DNA of 64,000 bases from assembly GCA_963978905.1 (NCBI GenBank), contig OZ022261.1, positions 19,267,582 through 19,331,581 of the forward strand. Direction: 5' to 3'. Origin of the DNA: Trichostrongylus colubriformis (taxonomy: Eukaryota; Nematoda; Chromadorea; Rhabditida; Trichostrongylidae). Made by a program: the position numbers and the translations under genes. The notes beneath the pieces are model-generated. The model saw only the letters and a list, made by a program, of their open reading frames with translations, was not told the DNA's origin and did not search any database. This document shows, one piece after another, positions 33,810 through 45,003 of this stretch (position 1 is its first letter; each line of letters starts with the position of its first letter).

Positions 33810-34100
33810 CCTCTGCGTCACCAGTCCGGGTTAGAATACAGACGAGCAAAGAGGCTAAATCAGCCGCCCGCGAACGTTGTCCCGCCCTCGCCGGCTGATG
33901 AACTGCAAAACGACACGCCGTGCTGCGAGATTGTGATAAGACTCCAAGCCGCGCTTTTTCAATGCGAGTTTCGCTACAGAAATTTCTTCTGAAGTGGAAA
34001 GTTTATTTTCAGAAAGCATGCATTTCCACTTCTGACTCCTCCTTACCCCTACCGGTGGCTTGAAGTATGAAAGCGGAGGCGCCGTGCAGCACGTCGCACG
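33810..34100 (+). repeat. Dispersed repeat A, copy 2 (uninterrupted)
   Basis: Same order of blocks as 13540-14060 (CAGCCGCCCGCGAAC; CAATGCGAGTTTCGCTACAG; GTTTATTTTCAG; CTCCTTACCCCTA) but lacking the MITE. Confidence 0.7.
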
Positions 34101-34273
34101 ATCACAGACCAAAGAAATAGGGCCCTCTGTCTACCACTGACCTACCTCGAGCTTTAGGTGCTTCGCGCCCTTTGCATCGCGGAAGGAGTATTGCGTACGA
34201 AGCGCTTCACGGAAAAACTCACCGGTGCGCGTATGCGGCGCCTGCTGCCAACGTCTTAGCCGCCGCGCGACAC

Positions 34274-34532
34274 GACGGCGAGGGGTGGGGTCCACGAGGT
34301 CGAATTTCCGCGCGGCCGCGCGCGATGAGCGGCACGGCGGGTGCGAGTGCCAGTGGCAGGGCATGGCAGCCTTCAAGCGAGGCAGTGTGGCAGGAGTGGA
34401 AAGCGCAGACGTGACGCAGTCACGCTCGGCTGTTTTCCCACGGGCAATCGATACGGCAAGTCGTACGGGGGCGCCGCGAGTGCACCGCCGCGAAGCGGAA
34501 ATTCGACCTCGTGGACCCCACCCGACGGCGAG
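34274..34532. repeat. GC-rich inverted repeat
   Basis: GGTGGGGTCCACGAGGTCGA near 34282 recurs as TCGACCTCGTGGACCCCACC near 34503. The interior is strongly GC-rich, unlike the surrounding DNA. Confidence 0.7.
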
Positions 34533-34859
34533 CCATGGTTTGCACAATTGTCATTGCCTTTCAGTGAGAGCTTCCTCTCTAGCACGTTGCTGATACACTG
34601 AGGATGGGCCTCGTGCTCCGGCAAGCTCTGTTATGTGATAGCCGTGACAGCTGGTCTTCTCGCTGCGGTGGGAGTAATCAGCCGTCTCGGGTAATTTGCT
34701 TATCCTTAATTCAAGAATGCGGGGCTTCATATACATATGAACCTAAAGTTTGGTGTGTGTGACTGTCTGTTTGTCACATAATCCACTCTCAAAGACACCG
34801 GGAGAAGGGCAATTTTGGTTTACGGTGTGGGAGGCTGGTGGCTTGTAGTCGCCGCAATG

Positions 34860-35834
34860 GGTATTACCTATAAAGCCAAGCGGTGGCCGGGTCGCAATTG
34901 CGTACGGCGCACCACCACAGTAACCCTACCGCCTATAATTATTCAGATCAAGACACCGCTACAGTGTACACTACGGGATACGCATTTTTCAATACTCCGA
35001 AAGTAAATGGGAGATAATGTATGTACACGTATATGTGTAGGCTGTTATGATGTATAGTGCAGGTGTTATTGAGGGAGATTGGGAGAAGGATGCACTGTAC
35101 TTTCCGTGTTCGGTTTCGGCGGTATTACAACGACTGGCACTGCTCTACGTATTACAAGTGACCGAGGATCTAAAAAGCACTTCTGTCAGGCATTCGCAAT
35201 CGACCTAAACGAAAATGGAAGAATTTAATGTGCTAATGTAGTTGTGGGCGGCCACTTACTTTCGCGCTCGCAGCTCTCACCTTATAACATCCTACGATCA
35301 TAAACAGTCGAGTGTAAATTTTTACTTGAGTCTTAGTTGAGGGGAACGGGTTACCTGCTCGGTGCTAATGTAGCGCGGGAGGCACTCCACTCAGCTCAGC
35401 GTACGGCGCTATTTTCGCCTGCGAATTTGCCCAAGCCTTAATTTAGAGGGAAGCACCTACGTTCCTCAAATAAGGCTCAGGTAAATATACACTTTGATGT
35501 AAAGATTGGTGATTAAAAATCTTGGATCAGGGCTCACAGCACGGCAATGAGTCTCCCTCTCCCCCACCCCAGCAACTATTATAATAACTCCTTCTCCTCA
35601 ACTAATCTTGAGAAGCTTAGGCTATAATAGCGCAGTATACTGAACACAGAAGATTGGCCGCTCTCAACTACAATGGCACTATTTACACTCAGAATACTAC
35701 GCAATCTCGTAGTCGCAGTGACGGTCGAATTGCGTCTTGGTCGCTGATAAATATAGGCGGAAGGGCTACTGTAGTGGTATGCCGTGCGCAATTACGACCC
35801 GGCTACCGCTTGGCTTTATAGGTATTACTGCCGC
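34860..35834. mobile_element. ~1-kb element with ~90-bp inverted repeats
   Basis: GTATTACCTATAAAGCCAAG near 34861 and its complement CTTGGCTTTATAGGTATTAC near 35810 define inverted arms that run inward through the TATAGGCGG block. No transposase recognised in the interior. Confidence 0.7.
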
Positions 35835-36062
35835 AATGCACACACGGCACCTTGCCAAGACGTCGAAAGGGAACTCCTTAGCTTTTTATCGTAATCATTT
35901 TTGTTTCTTACGCTTTCGCTTATTCTTCATTTAAGTGTTTTACTTGTTTGTTGCTGTGTGTTGTTTCACTAATTTCACTTTTTTACTAACAACTTTGAAT
36001 GTTCTTTTTAAAATGATCATTTCTTTGCATCATCCTCCTTTTTCGAACCCCTTCCGGTTCCT

Positions 36063-36190
36063 TTAACTCAGCTGCAGCCTGTAGAGATCGAGCAAGTTAG
36101 GAGTAGGTAGGGGTTGACCAAAGTGCATGAAGCTCATGGGAACTAAGCCTAGCATCGCCTACAGTGGGCGGGGCTTGCGCGATAATGAAC
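36063..36190 (-). repeat. Dispersed repeat C, copy 1
   Basis: Contains AAAGTGCATGAAGCTCATGG and GTGGGCGGGGCTTGCGCG. Its reverse complement matches 37936-38110 and 47160-47309. Confidence 0.65.
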
Positions 36191-36214
36191 TGTGTTAAAA
36201 TTTGAAGGCACATT

Positions 36215-37055
36215 TCATGACTGTTGGGGTGTTACAGCTCCTGCGGTCGTCAGATAGTTCGACTCACAGCCAGTAGGCTGTACTTTTACCGAGGCGTCAG
36301 TGTCAGTTCGTGGAGCGTGCAGATCCAAAGAAACAAGCGCGACTCTACTTAGCAGCTCACCCCAGACGTTATTGTTGGCAATGACGGTGGCAATGATGGC
36401 AACAACGTGGCAAATGAGGCCTACGATTTGTGTGATAACATGTGTAAGATAAGTAAGAGATGCCAATGATAAGGGAGACGTTGACATGAGCAAATAGGTG
36501 ATATTCCGGAGTTCTCTATGATACCATTCAGCGGCAGCTGATTCAAAGGCTGGTTTTCACGGAGTAATCTCGTCCAATGGGCGGAGGTGGTGTAGTGACA
36601 GGTGGCGCGCACCCCACTCTCATGGTGCGGGGATCAGAACCCGCATCAACGCCCGCCCAGGCCAACCAAGCCTTCTATCCCTCCGGGGTCGGTAAATTGG
36701 TACCAGACTCGTCTGGGAGGATAAAAGCACTGACTTGTACATCGGCTGGCCACCGCAAGTCATTGTATAGGCCACATCACATTCACCAGCCACCGCGATT
36801 CTGAATGGAACTAGAATGTGCGGCGCATCCCAAGAAGGGATTGATTAGCGCCAAAAACTTTATCCTAACTTTACTTTAACTAATCTCGTCCAATGCCAGA
36901 TGTCGACCTTATTTTTGCCCTATTCGTGAGATAACATCGAATTTTTCTTGATCAGCGTATTCCACAGCACCTCTAATTTCATAATTTAGCGCTTCAACCC
37001 ACTCAAGGTAATCCTGGAATGTGCATTCAAGTACACGCTTGGGCTCAAAAAATCG
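36215..37055. repeat. Dispersed repeat B, copy 1, split by a SINE
   Basis: Blocks AGTTCTCTATGAT, GGTAATCCTGGAATGTG and CACCTCTAATTTCAT occur in the same order at 54095-54470. The SINE at 36580-36880 separates the two parts. On the minus strand the right part reads FQDYLEWVEALNYEIRGAVE, which looks like decayed protein, but I cannot name it. Confidence 0.65.
36580..36880 (+). mobile_element. tRNA-derived SINE, copy 2, with 15-bp target duplication
   Basis: A 301-bp SINE beginning GGCGGAGGTGGTGTAGTGAC, with B-box-like GGGGATCAGAACCC. It is flanked by exact direct repeats TAATCTCGTCCAATG at 36565-36579 and 36881-36895. That length is the signature of LINE-mediated insertion. The homologous repeat at 54300-54316 has TAATCTCGTCCACG without a SINE, an empty site in the same window. 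Confidence 0.9.
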
Positions 37056-37084
37056 GAAAGGTGAAGAATGGGTCTGTTGAGGTA

Positions 37085-37265
37085 GTGCAAGTAAGGACTG
37101 GGCAGGAACTGACCAAAGTGCACGGAGCACACAAGAAACAAGCTAGGGACGATCTGGAGAGGTCGGACAACTTAGGCTCAGGTAGGGGCCAACCGATGTG
37201 TACGGAGAACGTAAGAATTAAGCCTAACTCCCTTTCCGTGGACGGAACATGCGCAGAAATCGATA
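37085..37265 (-). repeat. Dispersed repeat C, copy 2
   Basis: Diverged copy with GACCAAAGTGCACGGAGCAC and AAATCGATAGTTGCCATC. It is complementary in order to 37936-38110. Confidence 0.55.
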
Positions 37266-37935
37266 GTTGCCATCTGTCGCTTTAAAGGCAGCTTTCGGGA
37301 AAATTCGGACGAAAAGTATAAGAAGTAGTGAATATGAAAGCCGAGATGCCTAGTAACAGGAAAGTGGAGAAAAAACGAATGGAAGTGGCCAAAAACCCAA
37401 GAAATGGAACCCCTTCCCACCATTGATTCTGGGCGCGGACGACCTTTCCGTCAAGACGCGGGTAGTCCGCATAGGTTTTCCACTGGCATTACCAAGACGT
37501 AAGCATGAAGGGATGTTTGGAAATGCGACAGCATCTATTTTCATGTGGTCAGTTTCAAGCTAAAAGTGAGAAAGCGCGCTCGATACATTCAATCCTGCCG
37601 ATCTCCTTGACCAACCGCACCGTGACCAACCCCTAATCACGTCGCCTGGAGGCGGGCTGTCCTTGTCCAAGGCGGCTTGTCCTGACGAGGCCGCCTCCGC
37701 CACAGCTCAAGGGGGCGCCTTCCGCGGGGGATTTCGCCATGCATAGGCCTTCCAGACCCGTAGTTTTTCACTCAATGCCTCCTTATGGGATTCCCTGTCA
37801 CCCACATTATCCCGAACACTGTCTTTGAATCAGTTTGTGCTTATCCTAAAGCGTCAACAAAGTTCTCACTTGAGCGTAGAGCCTTGAAACTGACAAGTTC
37901 TGTAAGAGTGGGAAGAGGGGTCATTGTACTTAGTC

Positions 37936-38160
37936 ACTGGACTTAAATTTGTGGAACCATCGATTTTCGCGCAAGCCCCGCCCACGGTAGGATAGGCTAG
38001 GCTTAGTTCTTATGAGCTTCATGTACTTTGGTAACCCCTAACCACTCCTAACTCGCTCGACCCCTACAGGCTCTAGTTGGGTTATGAGTGGGTTATGTGA
38101 CGAACAGACAGACACACACACACATACACAAACACACCAAACTTCTGGTTTATATATAGG
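37936..38160 (+). repeat. Dispersed repeat C, copy 3, with CA-rich tail
   Basis: Includes ATCGATTTTCGCGCAAGCCC and TTATGAGCTTCATGTACTTT, then a CA-rich run (38104-38139) and TTTATATATAGG. The tail resembles that at 13362-13412. Confidence 0.6.
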
Positions 38161-39393
38161 CAATGGATTGTAGTAGGATTGTTCCTTCAGTGGTTGTCTC
38201 CCATTTCGCGAGGCCTACCGTTGTCTGTACTCACTTCTTTATTTCGCTTCCACTCCTGGTATATCATAGGTAACACACAATTATATTTCACGGCCATTTA
38301 CCGGATGTCTTTTATACCATATCTTTATCTAATCAGTAAACAATGCCCAGGCTGAGATAAATAATCATTTCGAGTATTGTTGAGTTTCATGGTTTTCTAT
38401 GCTCGTTTTTGCTACACCACCGGCCTTGTCTCGTTAATTTCGCTTCTATGCGAAGTAGCAATAATCGAGTAAATGAATGAATTAATAATGGAAAGAGCGC
38501 AATGAGTGGATCGGGTGCACCTCATCGCTTCTTGGCAGTATTTGTTTTTACAGCAGAGCAGTGCTGCAGAACCTGCAGCATGTACATCTGAGATGAAGAA
38601 TTACCGTTTCTTGAGGAATACTTGTTCATGAGAACAATGTAATTGTCGAAAGTCCATTATGCAGCAATGAAGTTTCGCTGATTCTTGGTTTGACTTAGGC
38701 TACACGTTGTCGTTATCCTATAAGTATTTTTCAGAGGTTCGAAGACCATGTGCATCAGTTGATGGCAGTTTTGCGAACAGCACGTGCATTTGATCATGAT
38801 AAGTTCTACATTTAGCCTAAAGCAATTTGTGCCCGTAAGTAATGGTAAGGGTATCTATGAAAAGGGACGTAGTAAACATTCCGTCGTAATATATAGGTCA
38901 ATCACAGCAGTTCGACTCTCGTAGCAACTCATTTATGTGGTAATACGATTGAACGAAATAAACCCCTGCAGTCACTGCTGAATGGAATCAGGTTCATGCA
39001 TTGCATAGCTTGTTGTACATGCTTGGCTCGACGAATGTATTTCGAGGACCTTCTCGAATTTGATATTGAGCAACATATTAAAAGTGTATTTCGAGATAAT
39101 TAGCTTGGCCCATATTCCAGTCTCCGTCTCGTCTCATTTTCATGATCTAGAGCCAAACGCCTTTGTGAACTTTCGCAATAACGATATTGGAGTTAGGAGC
39201 GAAAGCTCAATTTTGAGTGTCTGTAAGTGGTTTCGAATAGTTTTTTCTTACTGACGGATCACCCTACCCTCTCAGATTCTTTATCGAACGCCATAACCTC
39301 ACACGGTTGTCCCTGAATGCGCAGCCGTCGTTAAAGCGGTTCACACAATCCGAAGCGAGGTCTGGTGTGTTTTACATACTAGATGGTTTTCTA
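38161..39393. other. No feature recognised
   Basis: AT-rich, short open frames only. No termini, domains or RNA genes identified. Confidence 0.45.
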
Positions 39394-39899
39394 TTAGGTT
39401 GGACGGGAAGTTCTGGGACACTTTTTGTTTTTTCCTGTAGAAACCTGTAAAGAATTGTGGGACAGTCCATGGTAAGGGTATATAGATGGAGTGTGAAGGA
39501 CTCTTCACTAGTCTGGTTATCACCACTATGGCTTCGACAAGCGGCGAATCTGAGCCTATTTCGCGAGAAGGTCTTCGACTGCTGATTCTTCATGAGTACC
39601 GCCTTGGTAGTTCTGCGCGCCTGGCGGCCGACAGAATCAACCACTCGATGGGTGCGAACACCACTTCGAAGTCTACGGTGATTCGGTGGTATCAGCGTTT
39701 CGGTGAAGGACAGACAACGCTAGAAGATGAACCACGCTCAGGACGTCCTCCGGTCTTCGATGTCGACGCCCTGACAGCTGCCGTTGAAGAAGATCCCCGT
39801 CAGTCGAGCTGAATAAAATTCTGAATAAAATCTGTGAATAAAATTAAAATAAATTGAATTTTTCTCACAAGGTGTCCCAGAACTTCCCGTCCAACCTAA
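39394..39899 (+). mobile_element. Mariner deletion derivative retaining the transposase N-terminus
   Basis: 506 bp with TIRs TTAGGTTGGACGGGAAGTTC and the complement GAACTTCCCGTCCAACCTAA, each flanked by TA (39392-39393 and 39900-39901). The left part encodes the transposase N-terminus; the catalytic domain has been deleted and the frame stops just before the 3' AT-rich segment. Confidence 0.9.
39528..39812 (+). CDS. Truncated mariner transposase: DNA-binding domain only
   Basis: From ATG 39528 the frame encodes about 94 residues. MASTSGESEPISREGLRLLI and HEYRLGSSARLAADRINHSM form the first helix-turn-helix. SKSTVIRWYQRFGEGQTTLE covers the second, and DEPRSGRPPVFDVDALTAAV the hinge motif. It stops after EEDPRQSS, at about the point where full-length transposases of ~340 residues enter the catalytic core. 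There are no internal lesions and the three D residues are absent. An in-frame upstream ATG is at 39486. If expressed, it could bind TIRs without cutting; that role is inference. Confidence 0.8.
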   Translation: MASTSGESEPISREGLRLLILHEYRLGSSARLAADRINHSMGANTTSKSTVIRWYQRFGEGQTTLEDEPRSGRPPVFDVDALTAAVEEDPRQSS

Positions 39900-39911
39900 T
39901 AGTTTCTTTAA

Positions 39912-40209
39912 CACGTTGGCGACATTGCGTCCCAATGCTGGGACGCACTTTTCCTGCCGCGTGGGACAAGTCCCAATGGTGGGACGCAGCACGGGAAATT
40001 ACTTTTTTCAACTGATTTGGAATCCACAAATAATTAATTTTGATCAACATGCGCAAGGGTATTAGGGTAAACATGGTCCGCTTACATCTTTTCAATAAGT
40101 TTTTTCCATGTTTTGTATCGTCATCCTGCACAGGTTCGTTATCACCACAGTCGATCAACAGATCGTTAAAACTAGCATTCAGCTCTGTGAAGTCGTCGCA
40201 GGTAGCCAT
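39912..40209 (-). pseudogene. Truncated piggyBac transposase N-terminus
   Basis: From ATG at 40209 the minus strand reads MATCDDFTELNASFNDLLID then CGDNEPVQDDD, an acidic N-terminus of the type piggyBac transposases carry, then a basic LLKRCKR. The frame runs into the 3' terminal repeat and out of the element, so the tail past about 40050 is not original protein. The catalytic DDE-type domain is missing. Confidence 0.5.
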
Positions 40210-40529
40210 AGTCAGTTACAAGATTTGTGGCCATACAATTCATAGTCAAGATATTTATACTCGCGAGACGTCGGTTTTTTTCACATGCCCATACCTGGTT
40301 GAGCACTCTTCATCACTACCATTCAATAATCTCTTAATCAAGCCCTTGAGGGGTATCTTAAATTTCGCAGCGCTCACTTCTTTGTATCGGCGCTCAAGGT
40401 ACGCGTGAAATTCAGCGGGTTTGGAAAGGTCATATCAAAAACTCCAATGCTGGGACGTAATTCTCAGCAAGGCGAGTGTGCGATGTCCCACGTGGCAGAC
40501 ACGTGAAAAAACTTGCGGTCGCCAACGTG
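39912..40529 (-). mobile_element. piggyBac-type deletion derivative with TTAA flanks
   Basis: 618 bp with TIRs CACGTTGGCGAC and GTCGCCAACGTG, each next to TTAA (39908-39911 and 40530-40533), the piggyBac target duplication. Subterminal GTCCCAATGCTGGGAC and GTCCCAATGGTGGGAC palindromes lie near the left end; TCCAATGCTGGGACG recurs near the right. It begins 8 bases after the mariner element to its left ends. Confidence 0.85.
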
Positions 40530-40533
40530 TTAA

Positions 40534-42330
40534 ACAGGAGCCTTTCTGCGACCTACTCGGAGTTCACTTTCATTTTTGGCTCCAAGGAATTACAACACCT
40601 GAGTCTATGGACGGTGCCCGCGCCTAATACAGTCACTGACTATGGAGACTCTCTGTCATGAGTAAAGTGCCAAACCTCCACGCATCTTTCCAGCATAGCG
40701 TATGCCCTGAGCAAGTTGGCAATTTGTGAAGTACAAGCTGAATTTGAATGATGGGGCAGCGCACGTGAGAAAAAATAACCAGTGAAGTAACTGAAGTGCA
40801 TTTCCATTACCGATTTCCATTGAACCATACATTGGCAAAATAGTATACATCGTTTACATGGTTTAAAAATCATTTTTGCTATTCATTCTATCGACCCTAT
40901 TGATCGCGAGCATACATATGTAGGTCTCCAATGTGGACATCAGTAAGTGGCTGCTGTTAGGTTATTATTCGAGCACAAACAACGACAACCAAATATTGCA
41001 TTGCCTCCCCGTCATTTCCAGTCAGCTAGTACACCGATGAAGGACCTTTCATGGTTTTGTGGCTACGTTCATTTCTGTCAACACTACTGAAAGTGCAGGT
41101 TCGAGTCCTGTTCGACACCGAAGCTTTTGCCCATAACTCAACATCTTAGTAGTAACTATTGAAAGCGTTTTTCCCAAGCTCACATCTTTTTATTTTTTAT
41201 CTGCTGTGAAAGTCTGTGAAACTTCTATAGACTGTGAGACTTAAAGATTTCCATTGATCACATACCGTTCGACCGATCCTGTCAGCGGTATTCCCTGCCA
41301 CGAAACAGCGTAGTGTCAAGGAGATTGGTCATGCCATCACGACTTTCTTCCCTATCGAGAGTCGAGGAAATGTGCGCCACATCCTCTTTTGCACTGCCCA
41401 AACAAGCCACAATTAGAACCCTTCCTTTTCGGACTGAATATGACCACTCCCCACCTACCCTCTTCGTTGTTGCCTGGTTCGAGGACATGCAGGAATTAAT
41501 AGTGACATGTCTTGTCCTTTGGACACAATGTGAATCTTCGGAGCGTTACGTCACAAATTGGCACTTTCACAGAGACCGCCACTTAAAATCTGTGTTTTCC
41601 GATCACTTTTAGGTGCACGGAGCTGATAATACCCAGGTTGTGGAGGATTGTTTCTTGAGCATACCAGTCCTCAATTCTCTCCTATTGCGTTAGGCAGTTC
41701 ACCGACGTCACATCGCGAACCCTTTTTGACGATGTAAAAAAGTCCAGGACAGTTCAGCTGATTCAGGCTGCTTAAGAATTTCACGATGTATCATTGGGAA
41801 GTAGGTAGATCTGAACTTCTGGACTGTCTGAAAGCTCTGCAAGAACGAAAACTTACATTTTCTATACCATTCGTTTTTTCAGTCTTTATATCTATATTAT
41901 TCCATTGAAACTTTCCTATTATTAGAACGGTCAAGTGGATAATCTCCAAAGGTCCAAGGGGAATCAGGTGGAAGCATGGACTACATGGAATTTGTCCCGA
42001 AATAAACTGCGTACAAGGATATCGATTCTCTTCTATTCAGTTTCGTCGCCTAATTGTTACAAAAGCCCATTATCCCAGGCCTGAAGAATCTGGTCAATAC
42101 CAAATATAGAACATTTCAGGAAACTTTTTGAAGCGTTTGAGAGGCCTTTTGAAATTTTTGTGCGAAATTTTTCGGAGTCTAACATTGTTGTTCAGTCCCT
42201 TCTGTGTTGCGCCACGCGGTCTTGCCCATTTCGGATCCTCGTGACTTATTTATCATCGCGATTTGTCCCAGCACTCAATGAATGTATAAGTCAGTATTTG
42301 AATTCTTTCAGACGAGTATGCTATGAACTC
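40534..42330. other. No feature recognised
   Basis: A B-box-like GGTTCGAGTCC near 41099 lacks a matching acceptor strand and is not called as a tRNA. The rest holds short open frames only. Confidence 0.4.
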
Positions 42331-42432
42331 ACCGACTAGGCAGGGATGGTAGGGCTGGGATACTTATTAAGGGTTTCACTTCCGGGTCATGGTAGTGATA
42401 GCGGCGCCACTTGCCATTAGACCACCTCCTCC
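42331..42432 (-). mobile_element. tRNA-derived SINE, 5' fragment (copy 3)
   Basis: The minus strand from 42432 reads GGAGGAGGTGGTCTAATGGC then AAGTGGCGCCGCTATCACTA and CCGGAAGTGAAACCC. This aligns with the 5' half of the SINEs at 32124 and 36580. It is more diverged and ends near the CTAGTCGGT block. Confidence 0.6.
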
Positions 42433-42829
42433 GTTTGTGTCAAAATATGTAATTGTTCATGCCACTTACAGCCTCATGAACCATGGTTCGCGGGAAGTTT
42501 CGCATTCTGCTTAGGTAACTATGGCTTCCGGTTCTCCTGAAAATCTCCGAGGCCTTTGATCCTTGTTGTTAGTTGTGGTTTCTTTGTTACCTCTCGGTGT
42601 AACGTTCCGTCATATAAGAAATAATTATCTTCTCGCTTTGCGCTTTTCTTCAGAAGTTCTCGGGTCAGCCACTACCATTAGCAACCCACGCACCGGTGCA
42701 GATTTGAATCCTCCTACATACTTTCTTCAGATTTTTGATCAACTCTCACCGGTGTAGGTCACATTCACCTCTACGGAATTATCATTAAAACTATTGTGAG
42801 GCAATTCTTCACACTAGAATGTGCGTCAG

Positions 42830-42957
42830 TATTCACGATATTTCCGCTGCACTCGACAGAACGCATTGTGGAAAATCCACAGGAAGCTTCAGAACTCGAC
42901 GACAGCATCGTCCATGAATACTTCGAGGCACTGACATCAAAGTATTCGTTTCCAACG
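42830..42957 (+). CDS. Candidate internal exon
   Basis: A 128-nt open segment between GTGCGTCAG| and CCAACG|GTATCC. It encodes FTIFPLHSTERIVENPQEAS then ELDDSIVHEYFEALTSKYSF. Codon use and composition look coding, with no low complexity. Family unknown, and the splice sites are only moderate. Confidence 0.3.
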
Positions 42958-43099
42958 GTATCCGTAGCCTTTTGGGGTTAGTAGATTGTCTAAGTTCAGG
43001 AAAAAGTCTTGTGGCTATGATATTCTTGAGGAATTACGTTGAGATTGTGGGATAGGAGATAAAGGGCAATCGCTGCTCGCTTGGTGTCACCTTCACATA

Positions 43100-43775
43100 T
43101 TGGGTAGTCCAAAAAGTCTTTTCGTATTTTTAAATGCCGCTTTTTCCCTCCAAACTGCTTTCCAGCAATCTCTTCTGTACATACACATGTAGTACAAGTC
43201 CACACGCATCTATAGGTATTATTGTCTTCCATGTCCCGGATAACCTTTTTCGGCAAAATAAACATATCAAAGGTCAACGTCATTTTCAATGCAAAAACTT
43301 TTCTTTGAATGGCGTTAGACAGGGAAAGGAAAAGGTGATAATCCGATGCAGCAAGATCAGGGCTATAAGGTGGATGGAGCAGCAATTTTTATCCATGCTC
43401 GAGAATTTTTTGGCGAGTCTTTTTTTCAATAGTGGGAAGACTTGCCAAAAAATTGCCTCGCCAAAAAATTCTCGAGCTTGGATAAAAATTGCTGCCCCAT
43501 CCACCTTATAGCCCTGATCTTGCTCCATCGGATTATCACCTTTTCCTTTCCCTGTCTAACGCCATTCGAAAAAAAAATTTTTTTTATTGAAAATGAGGTT
43601 GCCACTGATATGTTTATTTTGCCGAAAAAGGTTATCCGAGACATGCAAGACAATAATACCTATAGATGCGTGTGGACTTGTATTACATGTGTATGTACAG
43701 AAGAGATTGCTGAAAAGCAGTTTGGAGGGAAAAAGCGGTATTTAAAAATACGAAAAGACTTTTTAGACTACCCAA
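43100..43775. mobile_element. Palindrome of two mariner 3' halves, copy 2 (different family)
   Basis: 676 bp with termini TTGGGTAGTCCAAAAAGTCT at both ends, inverted and TA-flanked (43098-43099, 43776-43777). Centre near 43437. The left arm on the minus strand encodes LLHPPYSPDLAASDYHLFLS, the last catalytic block of a mariner transposase, followed by ILPKKVIRDMEDNNTY, the usual LPxxW...V..N C-terminal region in altered form. The right arm repeats this on the plus strand. There is no N-terminal half. Same architecture as 24536-25215, but termini and protein differ. Confidence 0.85.
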
Positions 43776-43889
43776 TAGTATTGAATCAGAAAACTATCAA
43801 TCCCAATACTACCTCGTGCAGACGTTGAATTAAGTCTTGCGCACCGTGAGGAAGTTGATTCGTTGTTGTTAAAGGGACATTCACGATAA

Positions 43890-44120
43890 TTGCATGAGTC
43901 ACCTTACCTCCCTGGTGGAGTAGATCCTCGGATCACTATCCAGACGGCACACTTTTCTGCCACCTCGGTGCGTTATCACGGCGCTACTCCTCCACGAACC
44001 CACTTCGACGCCACCCATTTCGCTCATTTGACAAGGGATCCCAAGCGGGTGATCACAGTGGGTTCAAACACGTACAGCGCCGCGATAGCGCACTGTGGCG
44101 GCAGGAAAAGATGCAGTCTG
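43890..44120 (+). repeat. Dispersed repeat D, copy 1
   Basis: AGATCCTCGGATCACTA and CGGTGCGTTATCACGGCGCT have counterparts in the same order at 49670-49735. Confidence 0.6.
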
Positions 44121-44284
44121 GATAGTAACCAAGAAATCTACTCCCCCAACGAGGTAGGTCGATCTATGTGGTTATCGTGAAGGGCGCCTTCGACGGCAAC
44201 CGGAAGCCAACAATTAATCAACAATTTTCGTATTTTCCTCACGCGATGAGACGACTTGCGATTCGGTAAAACTGTGATTTTATA

Positions 44285-45003
44285 CAGGGGGTGCCAAAAA
44301 AGTAATTTTGCTCACGGCTCACATCCGCCAAGTATACAAAACATAGGGAAACGAATGAGATATAAGTAATAGGGCAAAACGTTCTCGAAATGTTGCTCTG
44401 AAGGCAGGAACAAACTGTGGCTCATACGTTCACCTTCATAAAAATACGCAGCTTTCAGTAGGCGCAGTCGGGCTTCACAGCACCTGCGGTATCAAGGTCC
44501 GCTTAAAACATTGGAGCCAGGTTCCGTGGTAGTCTTTTGTGGTGAGCTTCCTAACCTTTCGGTTCATGGAAGTCACAGAGCCTTTGCTGCTCGTACAACG
44601 CTGCTATGATCCGAAGTGTCATTTTTCATACCTCAAACCCCCTCCGGAGGGTATCAGTGGATGGTACGTTCCGGCTCCTGGTAACGAAGGATGTTGAGAA
44701 CGCAGAGAAAACGGATTGTCCAAGCACACCCAATGAGCATTGTTGCCTCAGGTACCCGGAGTGAACGGACCTCACTAAGTTTGTGACAATCGTGACGAAA
44801 CCTAGGATTTTGCCGAGTTGAGGTGACACATCATGTTCACTCGGAAGAAGCTCCCGATTCTGCTCATGCAGAAGGCTGGGACGGAGTAATAGTATAAGGT
44901 CTGTTCTTGAATTTGAGGATGGAAATACCTCGTAAGAATCCGTCGAAGTTCGACCAAGTGGTTGAAAATGGATGAGAAAAAATTACTTTTCGGGCACCTC
45001 CTG
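44285..45003 (+). mobile_element. 719-bp TA/TIR element, family E copy 1
   Basis: TIRs CAGGGGGTGCCAAAAAAGTA and the complement ending GGGCACCTCCTG are TA-flanked (44283-44284, 45004-45005). The CAGGG start suggests the Tc1 branch of Tc1/mariner. The interior matches 62040-62752 in reverse complement along most of its length. No transposase motif can be read with confidence. Confidence 0.8.

Noticed and set aside
34131..34624. Several overlapping 80-138-codon frames
   Set aside because: They are stop-poor because the inverted repeat is GC-rich; frames on both strands are equally open.
41085..41125. tRNA-like T-arm GGTTCGAGTCC with a paired stem
   Set aside because: No matching 5' acceptor strand, D-arm or anticodon arm in register upstream.
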